DNA from: Salminus brasiliensis
Lineage: Eukaryota; Chordata; Actinopteri; Characiformes; Bryconidae
DNA: 64,000 bases
Reading direction: 5' to 3'
Assembly: GCF_030463535.1 (NCBI RefSeq)
Contig: NC_132880.1
Location: forward strand, 27,292,987-27,356,986
Shown piece by piece: positions 11,111 to 25,600 of this stretch. Position 1 is the stretch's first letter. Each line of letters starts with the position of its first letter. The position numbers and the translations under genes were made by a program. Below the pieces are notes generated by a model. It saw nothing but the letters and a program-made list of their open reading frames with translations, was not told the DNA's origin and made no database searches.

Positions 11111-12636
11111 TGGAAAAATTGCAAAGCCCAGGAAGCACTGTACCAACCGCAGAGTTCTTAATGCTCAGTTGATTGTGGGAGACCACAAAGCCCAGAAAGG
11201 ACATGGTACAGGCACTCATTCAGCTTCACAGAGGTGGTTTTCCAACCTGCAGGATATGGGCTACATGTTTGTCTAGGTTTTGCTGTAAGTTATGTTTTTA
11301 TAAAAATTAAAGTTATGCTTTTTTAGAAATTATAGTTTTTTAAATAGAAACTAAAGTTAGGTTTTTGTAGAAACTAAAGCTTTTGTAGAAATTAAAGTTA
11401 TATATTATATAGTAAAATATATATTATAAAGTTAAAAATTATATATTAAAGTTTGGCTTTTGTATGAATAAGTTTTTATAGAAAAAAGTTAGGTGTTTGT
11501 AGAAATTAAAGATGGGCTTTTGTAGAAAGGTTTTTGTAATTTTTTTTTTTTTTTTGTATGCATTTTTCCACTCTTTAAGTACACTGATCATCAATGTGCC
11601 TACAATTACACTTTAGTGCAGTTGTAGGCATAAGTGACACAAGTGTCACCTTTTTCTCAGCCAATTACCAGCCTTCACCACAGCCTCTACTCACGCACTC
11701 TATTCTGCTGCTTGTAGATGTTGCTGATTGTACGTTTGCAGCCGTGGGAACCGTTTGGCTATACATGCGAACTTGCTAGCCATGCTTGCATATTCTCATC
11801 ACAGTCCTGACTGCAAACACTGCTGAAACACCAACTGAAAACTAATCTAATTAATTGAATCACGTCATGGCTTTTGTAGAAAAGGTTTTTTGTATACATT
11901 TTTCCACTCTTTAAGTACACTGATCATCAATGTGTCTACAACTACACTTTAGTGCACAGTATCATAATAAAGTCTGAGTCTACTTTTTAGAATGGGATGC
12001 CATAAATGGGATATCATACAAGTCCTCTAGGTGTAATGTATAGGTGTCTGAAAACTTTTGTTCAAATATGTATGTTGAGAAAAATGCTGACATCAGTTTA
12101 AAGTGTATTTTCAACTACATGTTTCTCACAGCACATAAACTGAGCAGCAAAAAGTAGGGACAACAGCACTATTCAGGCTCCAGACATAACAAGCACTGTT
12201 TAGAAGTTCTTTCTCTGTTTCTTACTTTGTGGTCTAGTTTGTCCAGATTCCAGGTTTTGAAGGATGTAGCAAATCCACTGCCGAGTTTCTCAGTTTCAGT
12301 TCCTCAACGTCCAGCAAACAAAGAGAGGTTGTAGACTGATTAATGCAGTTGCAGTAAGAGTGATCACCAGAGGTGACCAACACACAGTGTGGGTTGTCCT
12401 CTGGTCAGAGTTCTTTAGTTACAAATTGTGAAGTCAAACCACAGACAGGAAACATTCAGTAGCTATACAAATAGAGCTCTGGTGTTGACAAATGGTGGTT
12501 TTGCATATAGTTAATGAAAGTGCTAGAATTGCCATGATCTAACCACAGAAAAACACATTGTCAAAATGCTGTTATTATTTTAGGCCTTTTGAAGAGCAAA
12601 ATGTGCTGTCATGGGCCACGTGTTTGACTATATATA
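11111..12636. other. Intergenic with local duplicated blocks
   Basis: Contains degenerate 'ttttgtagaaattaaagtt' repeats (11270-11540) and the first copy of a block repeated at 13449-13640. No coding exon seen. Confidence 0.5.
11564..11822 (+). repeat. Direct repeat block, copy 1
   Basis: The part 11640-11822 ('acaagtgtcacctttttctcagccaat' to 'tcctgactgcaaaca') recurs at 13455-13640 with scattered changes. The part 11564-11622 ('tttttccactctttaagtacactgatcatcaatgtg') recurs at 11899-11955. Confidence 0.85.
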
Positions 12637-13180
12637 CAGGGTGGGCCATTTATATGGATACACCTAAATAAAATGGGAATGGTTGGTGATATTAACTTCC
12701 TGTTTGTGGCACATTAGTATATGGGAGGGGGAAAACTTTTCAAGATGGGTGGTGACCATGGCGGCCATTTTGAAGTCGGCCATTTTGGATCCAACTTTAG
12801 TTTTTTCAATGGGAAGAGGGTCATGTGACACAACAAACTTATTAAGAATTTCACAAGAAAAACAATGGTGTGGTTTTAACGTAACTTTATTATTTCATGA
12901 GTTATTTACAAGCTTCTCTTTGTTTACTGCCATTGACATGTCGCAGAGGTTAACACGTGAGGAGCGGATAGAAATTGTGTTGATGTCTGGTGAACGCAGT
13001 ACCCGGGTCATTGCAGCAGATTTTAATGCAAGACACCCTACGAGACCACCTCCCATGCTACAGTTAGCAAACTAGCCAGGTTTTGTGAAACTGGTTCAGT
13101 GTTGGATTTGTCAAAATGTGGACGCATAAAACTGTCAATGAAGTTAATATCACCAACCATTCCCATTTTATTTAGGTGTA
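12637..13180 (+). mobile_element. Internally deleted mariner-like element
   Basis: The left end 'cagggtgggccatttatatg' leads into a 41-bp block (12659-12699) found inverted at 13140-13180. The outer 22 bp are missing on the right. Between them is the start of a transposase from ATG 12938 (MSQRLTREERIEIVLMSGER, then VIAADFNARHP), followed after a frameshift by a FCETGSVLDL trace. The rest of the transposase, including the catalytic core, has been deleted. Confidence 0.85.
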
Positions 13181-16100
13181 TTAGCATTAGACTTGAATTT
13201 TAGACGTTATTTATTAGAGAAAAATAAATAAAGACTAAGTAGACCAACCATTATTACAGTGTGAAATAGCTATCTATACAATTAAGCTTAACCATGCCAT
13301 TAAAATGTGCAGAATGTGAACTAAAAAGGTTCCTCCATTAAAGCCTGTAAAAACAAGAACAGGCCAGTCAGATACTTTGTAAAAGTAGGGCTGGTAAATG
13401 TGATATTGGCTACACTGTAAATGAAAGCTCTAGAGAAAGTTTTACCAAGAGACACAAGTGTCACCTTTTTCTCAGCCAATCACCAGCCTCTACCACAGCC
13501 TCTACTCGCACACTCTATTCTGCTGCTTTTAGATGTTGCTGATTGTACGTTTACAGCCGCGGGAACCGTTTGGCTGTACATTAGAACTTGCTAGCCACGC
13601 TTGCATATTCTCATCGCTGTCCTGACTGACTGCAAACAGTTTGGCCAGTGTCTGTTACAATGGCATTAGTTAAATTGGTGGGCTGTATGGTGGAGGCTCT
13701 CCATCTTGGACACACTTCTCTATTCTTCCCACACCCCCATGAGAAAAAGAGGTCAAAACAGACGTGCAAGCAAAAAAGAGGAACGCAAAAAGGAGAAATA
13801 TATTGCAAAAAAAAAAAGGAGGCGGAAATGCAAAAATTGTTGCAAAAGATTTAAATGTTGCAGGGCAAAATGCAGAATTAAATATGTCCTTTGTTTGCAG
13901 AATCAAATTATTTTTGCAACTCACTGAGACCTTTGTGATTTGTAGTTTGTATTGTTTTTATTTTCTCTTTACCATTAAAGGACCCATTCTGACTCCATGC
14001 TGACAGACCAGGAATTTCTCATGGCCCTCACTGAGCCATGTCATTATATGAGTTTCAGATGGCATTCGTCTAATGCCTTACTGTATCGAGTTCCCCTACA
14101 GTGAGCAACAACTACATAGAATGAAAAATAAATGTATTCTTTGTATTCAATAAAACATCCATTTCCACATCAGAATAGTTGTTTTTCGTTGGCTTCTTTG
14201 AAGAGCTGTTGAAGTTTTTGCTGTGATTTCTCAGTCCTTGTATGGAGGTCTTTTGTAATTCATGGACATTGTTTGATGGTAATTGTATGTTAATTGTAAA
14301 AGAACAAAGGATTCATAAATGAGACCCAATATGTGCTGGCTTATGCTGCTAATCATCACTGTCCTAAACATCTTTTAAACAACTTTACAGGAGAAACAAA
14401 ACTACAAAGTTATTGTACATATTTCTTTCTATTCATTATGAAATGATTTGACAAATTTGCCAGATTTTTTATTTAATTCAAAAATTGTCCTTTATGGACA
14501 ATTTGAAGGAAGAAGATGCTAAAGTTCCCATATTATGTCAGGTGTATTTGTAAAGGTCTCCCAGGTATTTGGCAACCTCCTATTAGTGATGGGACATTTC
14601 TCAGTGAATCCCCAGCATGTTTAGGGAACTGAACTACATTTAGTAAAGCCCTTAGATATAATAGCAATAATCCATGTAGTAATATAAGACAAACCTCCCT
14701 GATTGCTGGAATCACTTAAAACTATCCAGACAAAAAAAAAAAATGAACATAAAAGGACATGCACATTTTATGCCCGAATCAGGGTGGTGTAGGGTGGTAG
14801 GGCTCACTCCCGCCTCCTCACTGCTAAAGAACATAAATAGAAGGTCAGATCATTCTTTTAGCAATGGCATCAGCATATGTGTATCAAATGCCTGAGAAAA
14901 CCAAAAACAGTGCAAAACTGGTGCTCTGGCCTGGCTGCTTGTCTGTGTTTACATTGCCCTTCTGTCATACTGTAAGACACACTCTTCAGCACCCGTTACT
15001 CCACCCAATGTCTTCGACAGCTTGGCTTGAACAACATGGCCAAAGCCAGTATTGCCCTGAATTGCTGTGGGCAAAAATGCCATGACAAAATAAGCGTTAA
15101 ATAAGAGTTAACACTGGAAGTGCTTTTCCAAAATGGAGAAGGGCATGACGTTCTATGCAGAATTAGCTATACCACTCTCAGGCCAGGTCCTGTAATGTCT
15201 CTGTCTCCTGACCTTAACGGGAACTACACATGGACAGGCCATGAGCTTTGGCCAGTTCAGTTCTGCCATTTACCTGGGGCACATCACAAGACTTGCCTAT
15301 TTCCAGGACTAGTGGGGACTTTTCAAAAGCCTCTGTGTTTGTGCTGATCACTGTGTAGAGTGTCCTCTGAGCCTTATTTCTAATTTATAGTGTGTATTAA
15401 CCTTTTCCTGTTTGTGGCAGAGTGTGTTTTCTGCCTGTCCTGATTTTGAGAATGGAAGAAGCAGCCTGCCTAAACCTATTTATTACAAAGCGGTCAAAAA
15501 TGTGTCTTAGGTGCCTAAGAGAAGCACTTTTTGAACAAAAGGACCAATATTCCACCAATAGAAGTCTCACCAAATTCCAATCAGTAAAGTAACCTAGACA
15601 AATACCTTCAGCAAGCAATTTCATTCATAGAGGGTGGTGCACTCATAACAACAGTAGCTACTAGTATAATAGGATACGGTGAAGTATCCTACAGTCCTAC
15701 AATATTTTCATCTGACAAACCTTCTTTATTTCACAACTAAGTAAATTAGAAACTGGCATGAATTTTCAAAAGTGTGACATACCCTTCTGTATAGAATCAG
15801 AAAAATCATCCATTGTAATTTCACAATTTGATATTAAGGGAGAGGAGCTGTGACCTCAATCTACAGTAAGTTAATAATCCGGCAGCAAAAAACTAAAATT
15901 ATGCTTCTTTATGCATCTTGTGGTCTGGCCTTGAGCTGACCTGGCCATGTCGGCAATTTTTTAAATGTTCCCCATTTGTAAGTTATTTTCCAGACTGAAA
16001 TGGATGAGATCTTCTTAAATTCCTTCCCAGAATCTTATGTATCTACAAAAGTAGACTTTTTTTATTTTATTTTTTCCATACTTTAGAAACGATTGAATAC

Positions 16101-18738
16101 GAATGAGAAAGAATGGAAACTCTGGGCTACCTGGCAAGCTGCGGCTGTTGGGCCCTTGAGCAAGGCCGGATGGGTGGGTTAAATTCCAACACAATAGTAA
16201 ATATGTTTGTCTTGTCTAATGTTTGCTTCTATAGGTAGACTATTTAGACATAACACACATTAGGCCATAATCCAAAACTATATATTTTTTCTGACATTTC
16301 TTGAGTTTATTTGTAATGTACACATTCACAGAATACACCACACTTAATCACAATGGTTAAATAAATAGTGTGAGAAACCTAAGAACTGGGATAGTGAAGT
16401 AAAATTATATTGTTTATATTATATTGTTGCTTATTTAGGAACTCTGAACTTTATAACTTTTTTTTTTTCAAAACACAACACATAGCATTGTTCCAATGTA
16501 TGAATAACATTACCTACAAATGAAGGCTGATTGTAAACTTTGTATATTCATACTCAGCTTGTGACAGAAAACATAAGTATAATAAGTATGCAGCCCAAAA
16601 CAACAACATGATAATACATTAAACTGTTACTACACTTTCCCACTTAGGCTTCTCACCATATCTATCTATCTATCTACACACTCTGACAAACTAGAATGAC
16701 ACTGAATAGGAAAGATCATTTCTCCAAATGTGTGTGTTTGTGTTCTCTTGTCCTATTGCAGTCTCATTCCTCTTCAGTGCAATATTGACAAATTGTGAAG
16801 AATCTGAATAAGCAAGTGAAATTATGAACCAATACTTAACACAAGTATAAAATGCATATATACTCAAATTACACTCAGCAGCCACTTTATAGCTGTGCTT
16901 AACAGGCTACCATACATTTTAGGTTTTTGGGTTGGGTAAGTGGGTTGAAATGATTTACAAATATTGACTCTGTCACACGCTGGTATAGTCAATTAACAGT
17001 GATGTCCAAACCACAAGACACACCAGATGTCAAACATGGATTCAAATGGCCTTCACTGAGCAGGAAAGCAGCACAACTGAACTGTGTTTTCTTCATATAA
17101 TATCAATATACCTTTTTGTTTCATAAATATGTACTGGTCAATAAGTTACTATACAAAACATCTGATGAATGCCATTATAGAATACAAGTTTACAGTACAG
17201 CAGAAAAATTCAACTCCACTATTAGTCCACCTTCCTGGGATTAGTTCAGGATATTCATGCTTTTTCCAAAAAAAAAAAAAAAAAGGAAAATATACAGCAA
17301 GGTACAGCATATTGTTCTTACTGATATTCACACTCACATTCACACAAAATAGCCTAAAAGAGGGCATTTGCTAAAGGGGAATGTAATGGAGGTGGGGGAT
17401 CACTCAAAAAAAGGTGAGATTTCTTTGCTTTGATGCCCAGTATCAATGGAGGCTAAGGAGTAAAGCCAGCTCTGTATCTTCCAGAGGAGGATCTGTCATT
17501 TCCAATGGAAGATCATCTTTCTGGGAAAATGGCAATGAGGGATTCCACCTGCTTCCACCTGCCCATCACCCCAGGACCATTTGTGTTCACTGCCACAGAG
17601 GATTGAATGTAGAGGTTAAATTCTATTGCAAAGTTTGTACTGCTGTGGCTTCAGAGCATGATCCTGACATCAGTCGTAATGAGTAGAAACAGGTTTGTTT
17701 GAGCAGGGCAATTACTAAAGTGTTCTGGGCACCAGCCCTCCGGAACTGGAATTTTAAAAAACCTTAACACAGAAGAACCACTTTTTGTTCCCTATGGATT
17801 CTTTAAAGGGAGGTTACGAAAAGGACTTGGAAAAAAGATGGCTGGATGTGAAGAACTTTAAAGAAAAAACCTTCACATAATGCAGATGTAGACATTTAGT
17901 ACTAAGAGTTTCTTGTGGTCTTACTGGATGCAGATGGGTGCCATTGAGCTGGCATTCTGGTGCACACTGGAAAACCAGTTCTAGACAACGTCAAACTAGA
18001 GAGGGCATCTCTAGATTACAGATGCCATGCGACCTACTCTTGTCCCAAAAGTTGGATACATGGATGCAGAGACTGGGTGAATGTAAATAGCAAACATAAC
18101 TCAGTGTAGCTGTTGGTTTTAGGGTGGCAAGCAGAAAAGGAGCCATAAATAAATAAATAAATGTAAAATAAATAGAGGGATGAAGACGATGAATATTTGG
18201 TTAAAAATGTTATATCTAGGGCTGGGTTTTTGATCCGTTTTGATTCCAGTACTAATATCAAAGCCATACTTAATTCCGGACAATAAACAAGAATGGTGGT
18301 CCAAGTACTTCAGAAATTGTATTTTTCAATTCAATTTTAATAGGTTATGCTACCAATATTAACTAATATGCACATGCGTATGCATGAATAAATGAATGAA
18401 TGAATAAATAAATAAATAAATAACCAGAAAAGTAAATAAATAAATAACCAACCAACCAATAGTAGTTTGTTTAAATGGTTCAGGGCTTAGTTGCACCAAT
18501 ATGACTTGACCAGTGTCTTTCAGGAACCAAATTTCATTACCCAGCCCTGGTTATATTGTCAAAAAACAAGGACAAAAATCTACAAAGGCTACATCTAGTC
18601 ACTAACAATACATAAGCTCTGTGTTTCAAAATGACAAGATCACAGACACTCATACACAAACGCATAATCTGATTTCTGATTCTCTCTTCTTTTCTCAGTC
18701 CCTGTCTCTCTCGCTCTCGCTCTCTCTCTCTCACTGGT
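13181..18738. other. Intergenic / 3' flank of the epsin gene
   Basis: Holds the second copy of the direct-repeat block (13449-13640), a SINE-tail piece (16137-16190), a short TATC run near 16662 and ATAA-rich tracts near 18148 and 18400. No gene was recognised. The portion near 18.7 kb is likely epsin 3' UTR (minus strand), beginning with a GA-rich run at about 18695-18734. Confidence 0.5.
13449..13640 (+). repeat. Direct repeat block, copy 2
   Basis: Matches 11640-11822 over nearly its whole length in the same orientation. Confidence 0.85.
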
Positions 18739-21700
18739 TCAGTTATCTTTTTGGCTGGGGGTTGAAATGGCATTGAGTGCAGGCTGTTTCGGTTTGGGTT
18801 TGATGGACATGAGCGAGTCGAGGTCCACCAATGAGGCTCCCTCTCCAAGGAAACTAGATGGTCTTTTGGAGTCCGCTGTGGGCACAGCTGAGGCAGCACC
18901 TACGGTAGAGATCCATATGTTTAAAGCTGAACAGTCACCACAGTTGGAAAAGTGGTTTATGAAACAGAAAGACTGCAATATGTTGAAGAAATAGGTGAAA
19001 TGATAATGCTGACGCAGTAAACAATGACAGGAAGCACATAGGCACCCGTCACTCTCATTGAATAATTGCTTTTTGACTGAACTATTGCTTTAAATAATAT
19101 ATTAAGCAAAAAATACATTTTTACAGATTAAACAAAGTGGACTTTAGAATTAGAAGAATTAATAGAATTAAAAGGCTATTTGTTGCACTAGTTGCAGTAA
19201 AATAAATAGAAGATGTTGGTGGAATAGAAACTTTAATTAGTCCTACTCTCTGCCGAAGTTCCCCAGGCATTTAAACTTTCTCCAAAGGGGTCTGTTGCAC
19301 TGCCATCAGAGGGAGCTGCTGGAGCACCCCAAGGATCATTAGCAGGGAGTGGTGAATCTATAAGTGCGACAATCAAACACAAACAAACAAATGCATAACT
19401 CCAAGTACTCAAAATAATCACAAACCGTGTTCACATCAGAAAACTAGTAAGCATTAACTAATAAGCACTTAGCATAAATATTAGTGAATATATTAGTGAA
19501 TAGGAAAAGGATTTCCGTTCTAAACGAAGTACATGTTGCTACTGGGTGCAGTTTAAGGCTCTACAAAGGGCCTACATGAGATCACAAATGGTGAAAATTA
19601 AACATAGAAAACTGCACTAGTAAAGTGAAATAACTAAAAATGAATCCCACAATGACTGCTCTCTTTCTCTCATTTATCCAGTGAGTGCGGAACAGATAGC
19701 TAAATATCTAATTTAACAAAAAATAAATATATTAGTGTTTACAGCTTAGTTAAAATGTACATGACCCATACATTACACAAGAGCAAAACTGTATTGATGT
19801 GTCCGGTGCACAATGTCACAGTGTGTACAAAAAACAACTTATTTAAGTCGAATCGACATTTTTGGTACATGAAATTGCATGTATGCCCTTTTGGTGTGCA
19901 TAAGTTATATCACATACCTGTTGTACCCCATGGATCGTTACTGGCTTTAGCCCCATTCCCGAACGGATCAGTAGGCGATACTGCCGAGGTTCCGATATCA
20001 CTACCCCACGGGTCTGGCTTGGCCGCAGCTGGCTCTGACAATGTCCCTGATGGCGGTGAGGATGCTGGAGCTGACCCTTCTGCAAAATCTGATGATGCCC
20101 CCCAGGGGTCTAACTTTGCAGGTTGTGAATCCGCTGAAAAGTCATTTGATGAACCCCAAGGGTCATTAGTGGCTGAACCTTTGTATTCAGTGGGCTCTGA
20201 AAAGTCACCCCACGGATCGTTCTTGGTAAGAGGCGACTGTTTTTCGGCATTTGCTGAACCACCCCAAGGATCATTGGCGGCGGCGAATGTGTCTTTTGTT
20301 CCATCCACTGACTCACCCCAAGGATCGTTGGAAGCCAAATTCGTATCTTCTTTGGAGTTCTCTGATGACGCCCCCCAGGGGTCGTTGGTGGCAGGGACTG
20401 TATCTTGCAGAGCATCTGATGGTGCTCCCCAGGGGTCAGAGCCAGATGGAGGTGCAGAGGTGGCTGCTTGTTCCCACAAGTCAGGATCACCTTCTTTTGC
20501 CTGAGAGACATTTGCACAGACTTATTAAAATTACTACAAATGTATGTTACAATACAATATTACAATATTATTAGAGAAGTTATTAGGGATGTATTGGCAA
20601 GAAACTGGCGATATGATACGCATCACAATACAGGGGTTACAAATTAATATATTGTGATACTTGTAAGCAAGGTGATCTAAGTTAAAAAGTTAAATAGCTT
20701 TTTAACTATGCCTGAGACATTTAAAACTATGCGTAATTTAAATGGTGGAAACATTTATTCATATTATTAGCTAGCGCTAAAACAGGTTGTGGTAACAGCA
20801 GTTAATACCCATACACTTAGCATGGATGTCATGGCAATAGTGGGCTTTCAAAGATTTCTTCAAATTTCATCTTCTTGGACAGAAGGAGTGTACAACATAT
20901 ACCTTTAACAAAAAGGGGGAGGTGGCTTTCTGAAATCAAAACATGGTCAAAACTATCCATACAGAATCACAAATATACATACAGCACAACTGATAATTGA
21001 ATTATGTTAGAATATTTGACCACAACCCATTTTTTAAACAGTCCACATATTTCTAACAGAGTTGAGGTCAGGACTTTGGCTATTTCAAATACTTAATGTT
21101 AGCCTGCTTAATCCACTTCACAACCACCGTTGATGTGTGTTTGGAGTCACTGTCTTGTTGGAATGCCTAACTGTGTCCAAGTTTCAAATATCTTGATGGT
21201 TTAGGTTATCTGAAGTAGTCCTCCTCCTTCATTATTCCATGCACTGTACAGCTGCAGTTAGTTTAGTGTTATTGGGCTTCTATTCTTCTAAAGCAAACCA
21301 GCGAAAATGAGCCCCTCCCCAAACCGAGCCTGGGTGCCAATTCATGTATTCTGGACAAGTATAAAAACACCCTTATTGGTACTGTGGTAGACCCAGGAAC
21401 ATTTAAGATCTCTGAAGATGGACTTGTAGACTTGGGATTGCCCATACTTGTCAACAATTTAGGTTCTCAGTGCACAACTCTTTTCTCTTTTTTCTTTTCT
21501 CCTTCAGTTTTCACTTCACTTAACTGTAGGCCTGCCACTGCATTCTTTACTGTTGCCACAAATGCAAGTTTAAAAAGCATTGCATTTCTTACAATTTGGA
21601 CAGTATCAACTGTCCAGTGCATTTCTGGAGTTCTGTGTGGATTTTTAAAAAATTATTTTTCAATACAAAAAAAATATCTAATGATATACATGTGAATACA

Positions 21701-22563
21701 AAAGCATTTTTAGCAATACATGCAGAGGTGCCAATATTTTAGGCCATGACTATATATTTTCGATACTCTGTGTTCATGTGTTGGGGAAAAAAAAAAAATC
21801 TGAACTCACCCTCCTCTCTTCCTCTCTCCTCTTTTCCTCCAGTAGTCTCTGCTCTTCCTTCTTTTTTGCCATGCTGGCAGTTAGATCAGCCACAGAGGGG
21901 ATGTTGTCCAAAGATGGTAACCCTGTATATGGAGGAATCTCAGCCTTTGCTTTGTCACCTGCATCTGCGGAGGCTGCATAAGGCAATGAGAAGAGATGGT
22001 GAGAAGAGGTCAATTAAACAAGGTTTCAGGATCATTTAAATCTAAAAGGTCCTATTTTATCATAAGTAAATATTTCATTATATTCTCATTATAGAACTAG
22101 TAAAACTCTAAAAGGCTGTCAGGTTTATGACTGTGGAATGCTACATGGTTATTAAAACAAATCTTACCGTTCGCCAGCTTGTCCTTAGTCTTCATAGCAA
22201 ACTCCCGTTCCTCTTTCCGTTTTTCCTCATCCTCGATAAGAACCATCACAATCTTGGCTTTCTCCCTGACGTTCACTCCCTGGACAGAGCAAGCTGCCTT
22301 TAAAGCTGCACAGACGGATCTCACAAGCAGCTATCATGGCTTTTCAACTGAGATTCACGCCCTGACCTGGCCTTTAAAACTGCGCTACAGGCCTCACAAA
22401 CCAAATTTTACATTTCTTTAAGTTCTGACAATGTAATTTTATCTGAATTCAGTTGTTAGTGGTTTATTATTCATAGCATTCCCTTCTTTGTCTTAATAAG
22501 CTTTATGAGGCTATGAAGAAACCTGTGACCACATCTTGCCTTTAACACCATCAGTAACTATTA

Positions 22564-22643
<80 letters not shown>

Positions 22644-25600
22644 ACAGACAAGAAACATTTGTTATTTTTGCTATAAAATGTGATGACCATATAGAAGTCC
22701 TAATTCTGTAGGTCTGAAAGAACAGTGACAAAGGTAGAGTGTCATGCTAACAGTAACTATTCGGTTTCCCTGACAATTAACGGTAAAATGACAATGCAAC
22801 CACATGCTGTCACTAATGGAGAGTTTGTATTTAGCAAAGATACCAAATCCCCAAAAAACTCATTTCAAATAATTTGGTAAGCAAAAATGTATCAATGATT
22901 ATATTAATTAAATACCTGGTCTTTCCCATCCTTGTCCATAAAGCGATACTCTACTAGAGCTTTGACAGTATGAATGTTTTCCTGACACTGTTTTGGAACC
23001 CGGTCAGAACCAGTTTTCAGTAGATACTCCAGCAAGGTTAAAGACTGTAAGAAAGGAAGAGGCAGTTTTAATAAATAACACATGCACTCAGATTTGTTGT
23101 ACTTTTAAATGTCTATATTCTACAATTATGGTATTTTTATTTTATTTCTATTGGGGAAAAAAAGAACATGCTAGCCTCCACCCTTCTACTCATAGCATCG
23201 TGTGATAAGAGGAGTTAGACCTAGTGGGTGACTGGAAATGTTTATTTGATCGGACCCGGAGTGGCAAGGTCAGAGAAACCCTTTTCCATATTACAAGACA
23301 GTGTATTAGAACGTTTTTTTTAAAAAAAACTTTAAACTTTAAACTTTAAAACTTTAAAACTTTAATTAGTCAGGCAGGCTAACATTAACACATATGAGGA
23401 AATACAAGATGACGCCCCTAAAGGGAATGACCCCAAGACAGAATGACCCCAATAGTGCACAAGAGCAGCCTAACTAACTGGTCTCTAATGTTGCCCAGTG
23501 AGTTAACTTAAAACCATTGAATTTGTTAATTAACTTGCTCTCGAGATCATTTTTGCAGCTGTTCAACCTTTCTAATGAACAATTAAATAGCTTTATAAAA
23601 TCAAAGATGTTAATGTTAAATGATATGCTTATTGCTGCGCTTACTAGTAAAGTCAATTGTTTCTAGAGAGGGGTTTATAATATTTCACTGCAGACATAAG
23701 AACACACCATGAAAATAAGACTTTCTAAAAAGTTAAAAAGTTAAAACCTTAAAAATAAGCTGAACGACGAATTTGGTGACCAACCAACATCCAATATCCA
23801 ACTGCTGTATCCATGTTTTCTCTATTTTCCCCCTTCTTCCTTATCCGTTCTCACCCCTCCCCTCACCTTGTAGACATGCCTCCAATTTTTGTCGTCATTA
23901 AGGCGCTTCCACAACATGCCCATAATCTCGTTGCACGCCACCACATTGTACGTTAGGTCGGAGATGTCTGCCATTTGGGAGCTGGACGGTCCCCAGGGGT
24001 CATTGGAGGTTGCCTCCCTCACCTAGAGAACAGAGTGGTATCAGAAGTGCCCTGACCAAAGCATGTGGACTGAGCTGCGGTAATTAAAAGACAACCCTGA
24101 CTGTTAAAAGACTTGTTTACCTTATAATAGTACACTACCTGAACCTTTACCTTAAAATGTCCACTATGAAATATGGCGGTACCACAACATAAAGAGAGGA
24201 GAAACAAGAGAAAGAGAGGAAGAAAATAAAAAAAATAAAATAAAAGTAATAATGATTATATATATTTGTGATTATGTACTATGTGAAGTGTAGGGGTTCC
24301 AGTATGTGGATTACCTCTGGGGGGTTAGATCTTGTCTTTTTGTTATTAAAGTAACTCTATGAGGGGGCTCCAACATGAGTCTTTTTGCTTTTTGTGGATC
24401 TGGACAGTTTTTCCATTGAGATTTAGGGCACTGTCGTACAGCCTGTGCAAAGCGCGTTGCGATGCTCAATGCTATCTTACAGCCCGTCAACAGTCTATTT
24501 TCATGCCTTCCGCCTGCGTTGTTTAAATTGCAACGGTGCTTGCGAATATATCTACGCAGATGGGCGTGGTGGTCTCAAAATGAGGTGTGTTCAGGTACAT
24601 TTCTGGCGGATTGCTATCTTGGCAACAAACATCCAAGGCAAACATCAACAGTCAGACGTTCATTGCTCTCTTGGCAGTGAACTGTCAACACAGGCGCGTG
24701 CCCAGCGTTCATACACTCCCGCTTTGTGGCATTAAAATAGCAATCCTCCAAAATCTGACTGCACCTCTTAGAGGGAATGCCAAGTGACACGCTGATTGGT
24801 TTATTGCACGCTACGCCCAAAACACACCCATGATTAATTAAGAGACTTAGTATATGCCTTTTCACATATCGCAAGGCGTAGCAAAGACACACCGACATTA
24901 CCTAAATCAAGCTGCACTGTGTGAGGCTGACGGCTCGCCAAAAGCGGGCCGAAAGCCTATGAGTAGTTTTTTCAAAGAGTGATGGAAATGCTATTTTTGA
25001 CTTTCAGTTAATGAGGATGGTCTTTATTTCATCAGTAAACATTTATTCAAAACACATTCTTTAATTCTTCAATCAGAGGTATTTGTAAATTAATCAGCGG
25101 TAATAAACAAATGGGCTTCTGTCTTGTATTAACACCTTAAACTGGTGCACTGGTGCTGGATTGCTTAAAATTCAGAATCACAAACAGATAGTTTAGCTGT
25201 TTGAATGTGGTGTATGTTTGAAAGCATATCATATTCATAAACAGCCAAAGGAAAAACTAAATTGGCTAACAATATCTCTATGAAAGAAGTTCCACACTAA
25301 ATGTTTTTCATTTTGTGGAGGTAACCTTAAGAACAGAGGAATATTGTTTTTTGTGGTTGTAGCTGAAAGTGGTTACAGTAGGTAGCCTACAAGCAACCGC
25401 ACTGATTCTGAGACTTCTCAACTGCGTTCCTGATAGTATGCTTTTTTGGCAACATGCTCAGCTTTGTTGTAGAAAAGAATTACATAGCTAATTAATCTTA
25501 CTTACTAATTTAATCTTAAACATGAGCTACCAGACATTACAGACGAATGTGTTTACAGACTACAAATGTGTTGCCTGTATATTCTTTCTCCACAGCGTAG

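Noticed and set aside
13611-14003. Cluster of overlapping open frames on both strands
   Set aside because: Lysine/arginine- or phenylalanine-rich frames in A-rich DNA, with no splice or domain support.
17414-17686. Plus-strand frame, and an antisense frame reading EMTDPPLEDTELALLL
   Set aside because: Considered as an extra epsin C-terminal exon, but there is no polypyrimidine tract at the possible acceptor and no NPF motif.
19755-20504. 249-codon plus-strand open frame rich in PQGS repeats
   Set aside because: It is the antisense of epsin exon 6, and the repeats mirror the DPWG motifs on the minus strand.
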